NCBI RefSeq assembly: GCF_032681285.1
Contig: NZ_CP136336.1
Span: 5,505,001 to 5,569,000, forward strand
Direction: 5' to 3'
DNA length: 64,000 bases
Source: Piscinibacter gummiphilus
GTDB taxonomy: Bacteria; Pseudomonadota; Gammaproteobacteria; Burkholderiales; Burkholderiaceae_C
Position numbers and translations under genes: made by a program. Under the pieces are notes generated by a model, which saw nothing but the letters and a program-made list of their open reading frames with translations, made no database searches and was not told the DNA's origin. Positions 63,909 through 64,000 of the stretch are shown one piece after another. Each line of letters opens with the position of its first letter. The stretch's first letter is position 1.

Positions 63909-64000
63909 ATGGCCGCGTCTCCAGCCGGCGTGACGACGCCTGCGTCCGACCCCAAGCCGGCCCAAGGCGAACAGCCCTGGCGCTGGCGCGTGCTGGAATT
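63909..64000 (+). CDS. lptC: Probable LptC, LPS export periplasmic protein (3' partial)
   Basis: The frame starts at ATG 63909, 4 bp after kdsC, and runs off the window after 30 residues. It shows a polar Ala/Pro-rich lead (about residues 2-20) followed by PWRWRVLE, the usual run-up to the single membrane helix of LptC. The order kdsD-kdsC-lptC is the standard Kdo/LPS-transport cluster in beta- and gammaproteobacteria, so the assignment rests mostly on position. LptC would bridge lipopolysaccharide from the LptBFG transporter to LptA. Confidence 0.65.
   Translation, partial: MAASPAGVTTPASDPKPAQGEQPWRWRVLE

Overview
The window is a high-GC (roughly two thirds G+C), gene-dense stretch of bacterial chromosome. 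Gene content and protein style point to a betaproteobacterium of the order Burkholderiales, probably near the Rubrivivax/Leptothrix/Methylibium/Rhizobacter group. That placement is inferred from sequence style and gene order, not from a search. The window includes the chromosomal origin neighbourhood: gyrB, dnaN and dnaA run leftward and rpmH, rnpA, yidD, yidC and mnmE run rightward from about 53.6 kb. I see no tRNA, rRNA, CRISPR array, insertion sequence or prophage. Nearly all genes have the same codon style, so this looks like core chromosome rather than an island.

Left part (0-25 kb): a truncated HNH-like protein; a two-gene RND efflux pump; a LapA-like membrane protein; a divergent LysR/azoR pair; an M14 carboxypeptidase; an Mrr-like nuclease with a zinc ribbon; a large PAS hybrid histidine kinase; ferredoxin-NADP reductase (fpr); a TetR regulator; a PhoX-type phosphatase; a thiolase; a three-gene operon (DUF2157, DUF4401/GDYXXLXY, 2-keto-4-pentenoate hydratase); a CBS protein with a YihY/BrkB membrane protein; a nitronate monooxygenase-like flavoprotein with a LysR regulator; and a DUF6506 protein.

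Middle part (25.8-48 kb): a complete napEDABC operon for periplasmic nitrate reduction; a methyltransferase; a carboxymuconolactone decarboxylase-like/SDR/quinone oxidoreductase operon with a perfect LacI-type operator in front and a convergent LacI regulator behind; a frameshifted GIY-YIG-like gene; and a compact NAD operon, pncA-pncB-nadE-nadM-nrtR, whose last gene is a Nudix-derived repressor with a ruined Nudix box and whose promoter carries a perfect inverted repeat. Then come dienelactone hydrolase, DUF2322, gshA, a GAF protein, a secreted HExxH protein, eutBC and csbD.

Right part (48-64 kb): the replication-origin block with recognisable dnaA and rpmH promoters and DnaA boxes, then mnmE, a cyclic-nucleotide-binding-domain protein, a lipoprotein alpha/beta hydrolase, a Kef-type cation/proton antiporter, and the start of the Kdo/LPS-export cluster (kdsD, kdsC, start of lptC).

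The most interesting material is regulatory. It includes the self-contained NrtR NAD regulon with a promoter-overlapping palindrome, the LacI-controlled three-enzyme catabolic cluster, a hairpin that would cover the ribosome-binding site of the DUF6506 gene, an uncharacterised DUF2157/GDYXXLXY membrane pair, and a TGACA-N6-TGTCA element shared by two distant intergenic regions.
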